6,006 nucleotides of DNA from Thermoproteota archaeon (GTDB lineage: Archaea > Korarchaeota > JAOZGF01). Positions 4,739 to 6,006 of the stretch are shown in pieces. Location: assembly GCA_027491845.1 (NCBI GenBank), contig JAOZGF010000037.1:1-6006 (forward strand), written 5' to 3'. The notes under the pieces were generated by a model. The model was not told where the DNA came from and ran no database searches. It was given only the letters and a program-made list of their open reading frames with translations. Within the stretch, counting starts at the first letter, position 1; each line of letters starts with the position of its first letter. Position numbers and translations under genes: made by a program.

Positions 4739-5866
4739 TTAGGGGCCAATATGTCCAATTGGCGTTTGTGCCAATACGGTTTTCAATCCGCTTTCTAACA
4801 AGACATCCCTGGCTTCCATCATTTCCTTTAGAGTCGGCCTTAAAATGTTTCTTCTCTTGAACACTGGGTAGTAATCTAAGACGCATACTTGTATTTTTTC
4901 GTCTATTGAAACAAGTTTATCGCCGATTTCCCGTAATTCATGTTTATCCATGAAGAAGGAATTATAGGGTACTCCCACCCCAATGAACACTTTGCCTTGA
5001 TAGCGGTCCACAACATATTTAACTGTTTCCCAGGAATTGTTGAGATACTTTTCTGCCAGGTTCCTGTCCGTAATTCCTGTTATTTTCATGAAGGTCTCTG
5101 CTTTCGCTCCTTTGAGGTCTGGACCAATGTCAGTCATTCCAGCCTCAACTAGTAAGTCAATGTAGTGCTTGTCTAAGATGGTTGCGTTGGTGTCTAAATG
5201 AAGCCTTGCTTTTCTGTCGTTGTTTATCTTTCTTAGTTCTTTGAAAAACCTGAGAAGCCACTTGACGTTTAGGGTTGGCTCTCCACCTGAGATAGCCATT
5301 CTGTCCACGCTAAATTTTTTTCTAGCCACTGAAACCTTTAAGGCAGCTTCCTCAGGCGTGAGAGGTTTAGCTTTGCTTTCATAGGTTACATTGTGATTTT
5401 GACATTGCGGGCACCTTAAATTGCATCCTGCAACCCACACAGCAACTTCAACGGCTCTGCCTTTACCCTTAACCCACCAGGGAGTCCCTACTCCGCCCAC
5501 ACTATGTCCTTCAGGTTCGCTAACAATCCTCTTAACAGGTTTCTCTTCATCCAGCCTAATCACCATGTCTTTCCTTACCGGAGTTATGCACGCCCTAACA
5601 AATCTCCCGTCAGCTGAAACCAGGCAAGAATAACATCCACCTGTCCTGCAAGGAAAGTACATTGCCTTTTCAAAGGGAAAAACTGTTAAAGAGTACCCTA
5701 GACACTGGAGGGCGTCTTTGATTGTTATGTCGCGAGGAACCTCAACTTCCATTCCTTCAACAAAAATCTTCACAGTGTCAACTTTATCTATTTCCTCACA
5801 TTGAATCGCGTCATTAGGGCATGCTTCTCTGCAGGCTTCACATCCAATGCATCTTTCAAATTCCAA
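4739..5866 (-). CDS. Radical SAM activase-like protein with [4Fe-4S] and [2Fe-2S] ferredoxin modules, 375 aa
   Basis: Radical SAM enzyme of the PFL-activating-enzyme type (COG1180-like), reductively cleaving S-adenosylmethionine to form a 5'-deoxyadenosyl radical. Three modules are visible. Residues 1-25 hold a ferredoxin motif C6-x2-C9-x2-C12-x3-C16-P for one [4Fe-4S] cluster. Residues 31-105 form a beta-grasp [2Fe-2S] domain, C73-x4-C78-x2-C81-x11-C93 (PCRTGGCYSC). From about 137 comes the radical SAM core with C148-x3-C152-x2-C155 (GCNLRCPQC) and the SAM-binding GGEP (194-197). The end is TVLAQTPIGHIGP. The extra clusters probably feed electrons to the SAM cluster. The start given is TTG (5866), the only standard start in this frame after the stop at 5905-5903. 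It has no ribosome binding site, and the frame continues upstream with plausible residues (ACPVS), so the true N-terminus is uncertain (see findings). No glycyl-radical or other target gene is nearby. Confidence 0.88.
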   Translation of the reverse strand: MEFERCIGCEACREACPNDAIQCEEIDKVDTVKIFVEGMEVEVPRDITIKDALQCLGYSLTVFPFEKAMYFPCRTGGCYSCLVSADGRFVRACITPVRKDMVIRLDEEKPVKRIVSEPEGHSVGGVGTPWWVKGKGRAVEVAVWVAGCNLRCPQCQNHNVTYESKAKPLTPEEAALKVSVARKKFSVDRMAISGGEPTLNVKWLLRFFKELRKINNDRKARLHLDTNATILDKHYIDLLVEAGMTDIGPDLKGAKAETFMKITGITDRNLAEKYLNNSWETVKYVVDRYQGKVFIGVGVPYNSFFMDKHELREIGDKLVSIDEKIQVCVLDYYPVFKRRNILRPTLKEMMEARDVLLESGLKTVLAQTPIGHIGP

Positions 5867-5933
5867 GGAAACAGGGCATGCATTAGAGGTTTGACAATTG
5901 CCTCAACCTTTGCATTTCTCATCTAAGCGTTAA

Positions 5934-5956
5934 CACATTAAAAATCGCATTTTATC
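5934..5956 (-). promoter_or_regulatory. Candidate promoter of the radical SAM gene
   Basis: On -, GATAAAAT (5956-5949) and TTTTTAAT (just downstream, near 5945-5938) are TATA-like. With the usual spacing of about 25 nt, transcription would begin close to 5926-5920, next to an ATG at 5922-5920 that is in another frame from the radical SAM protein. The fit to an archaeal TATA box is moderate. Confidence 0.3.
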
Positions 5957-6006
5957 ACTTCATTGCTAGCCACATCAGAATTTGGAGCGTTTAACTTAAA
6001 ATTATT

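Overview
The window looks like a fragment of an anaerobic archaeal chromosome. The reasons are AGG/AGA-rich arginine codons, strong GGAGGTGA-type ribosome binding sites, frequent GTG and TTG starts, T-tract (not hairpin) gene ends, and a high load of oxygen-sensitive Fe-S proteins. A TACK-group lineage such as Bathyarchaeia is possible, but the sequence alone does not fix the lineage.

Layout, left to right. (1) A small 2x[4Fe-4S] ferredoxin on + (32-217), probably the last gene of a unit that begins outside the window. (2) A convergent T-tract terminator zone (about 259-283). (3) A PaaK-type aryl-acetate CoA ligase on - (315-1604). (4) A gap of about 580-640 bp (1605-2243) with the least explained content of the window: the paaK control region, a 107-codon stop-free but start-less frame on - (1617-1940), and a GC-rich structured island on + (about 1864-2028). 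(5) A + strand operon of a fumarylacetoacetate-hydrolase-fold enzyme (2244-3143) and adenylosuccinate synthetase purA (3140-4447), overlapping by TTGA. (6) A convergent terminator zone, then a 48-residue single-span membrane protein on - (4487-4633). (7) A 27-nt inverted repeat (4694-4720). (8) A - strand radical SAM activase-like protein (4739-5866) that carries a [4Fe-4S] ferredoxin motif and a [2Fe-2S] ferredoxin domain ahead of the radical SAM core; its start is problematic.

How the genes may work together. PaaK activates phenylacetate-type acids, as produced from aromatic amino acids in anaerobes, where electrons are normally carried by ferredoxin. The FAH-fold enzyme acts on 2-oxo or acylpyruvate-like acids, and PurA makes adenylosuccinate from IMP, GTP and aspartate. 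The radical SAM protein has the electron-wiring expected of an enzyme that activates a partner by radical chemistry, but no partner such as a glycyl-radical enzyme lies in the window. The best candidates for something undescribed are the triple-cluster radical SAM protein with its odd N-terminus, the small membrane protein, and the structured island at 1864-2028.
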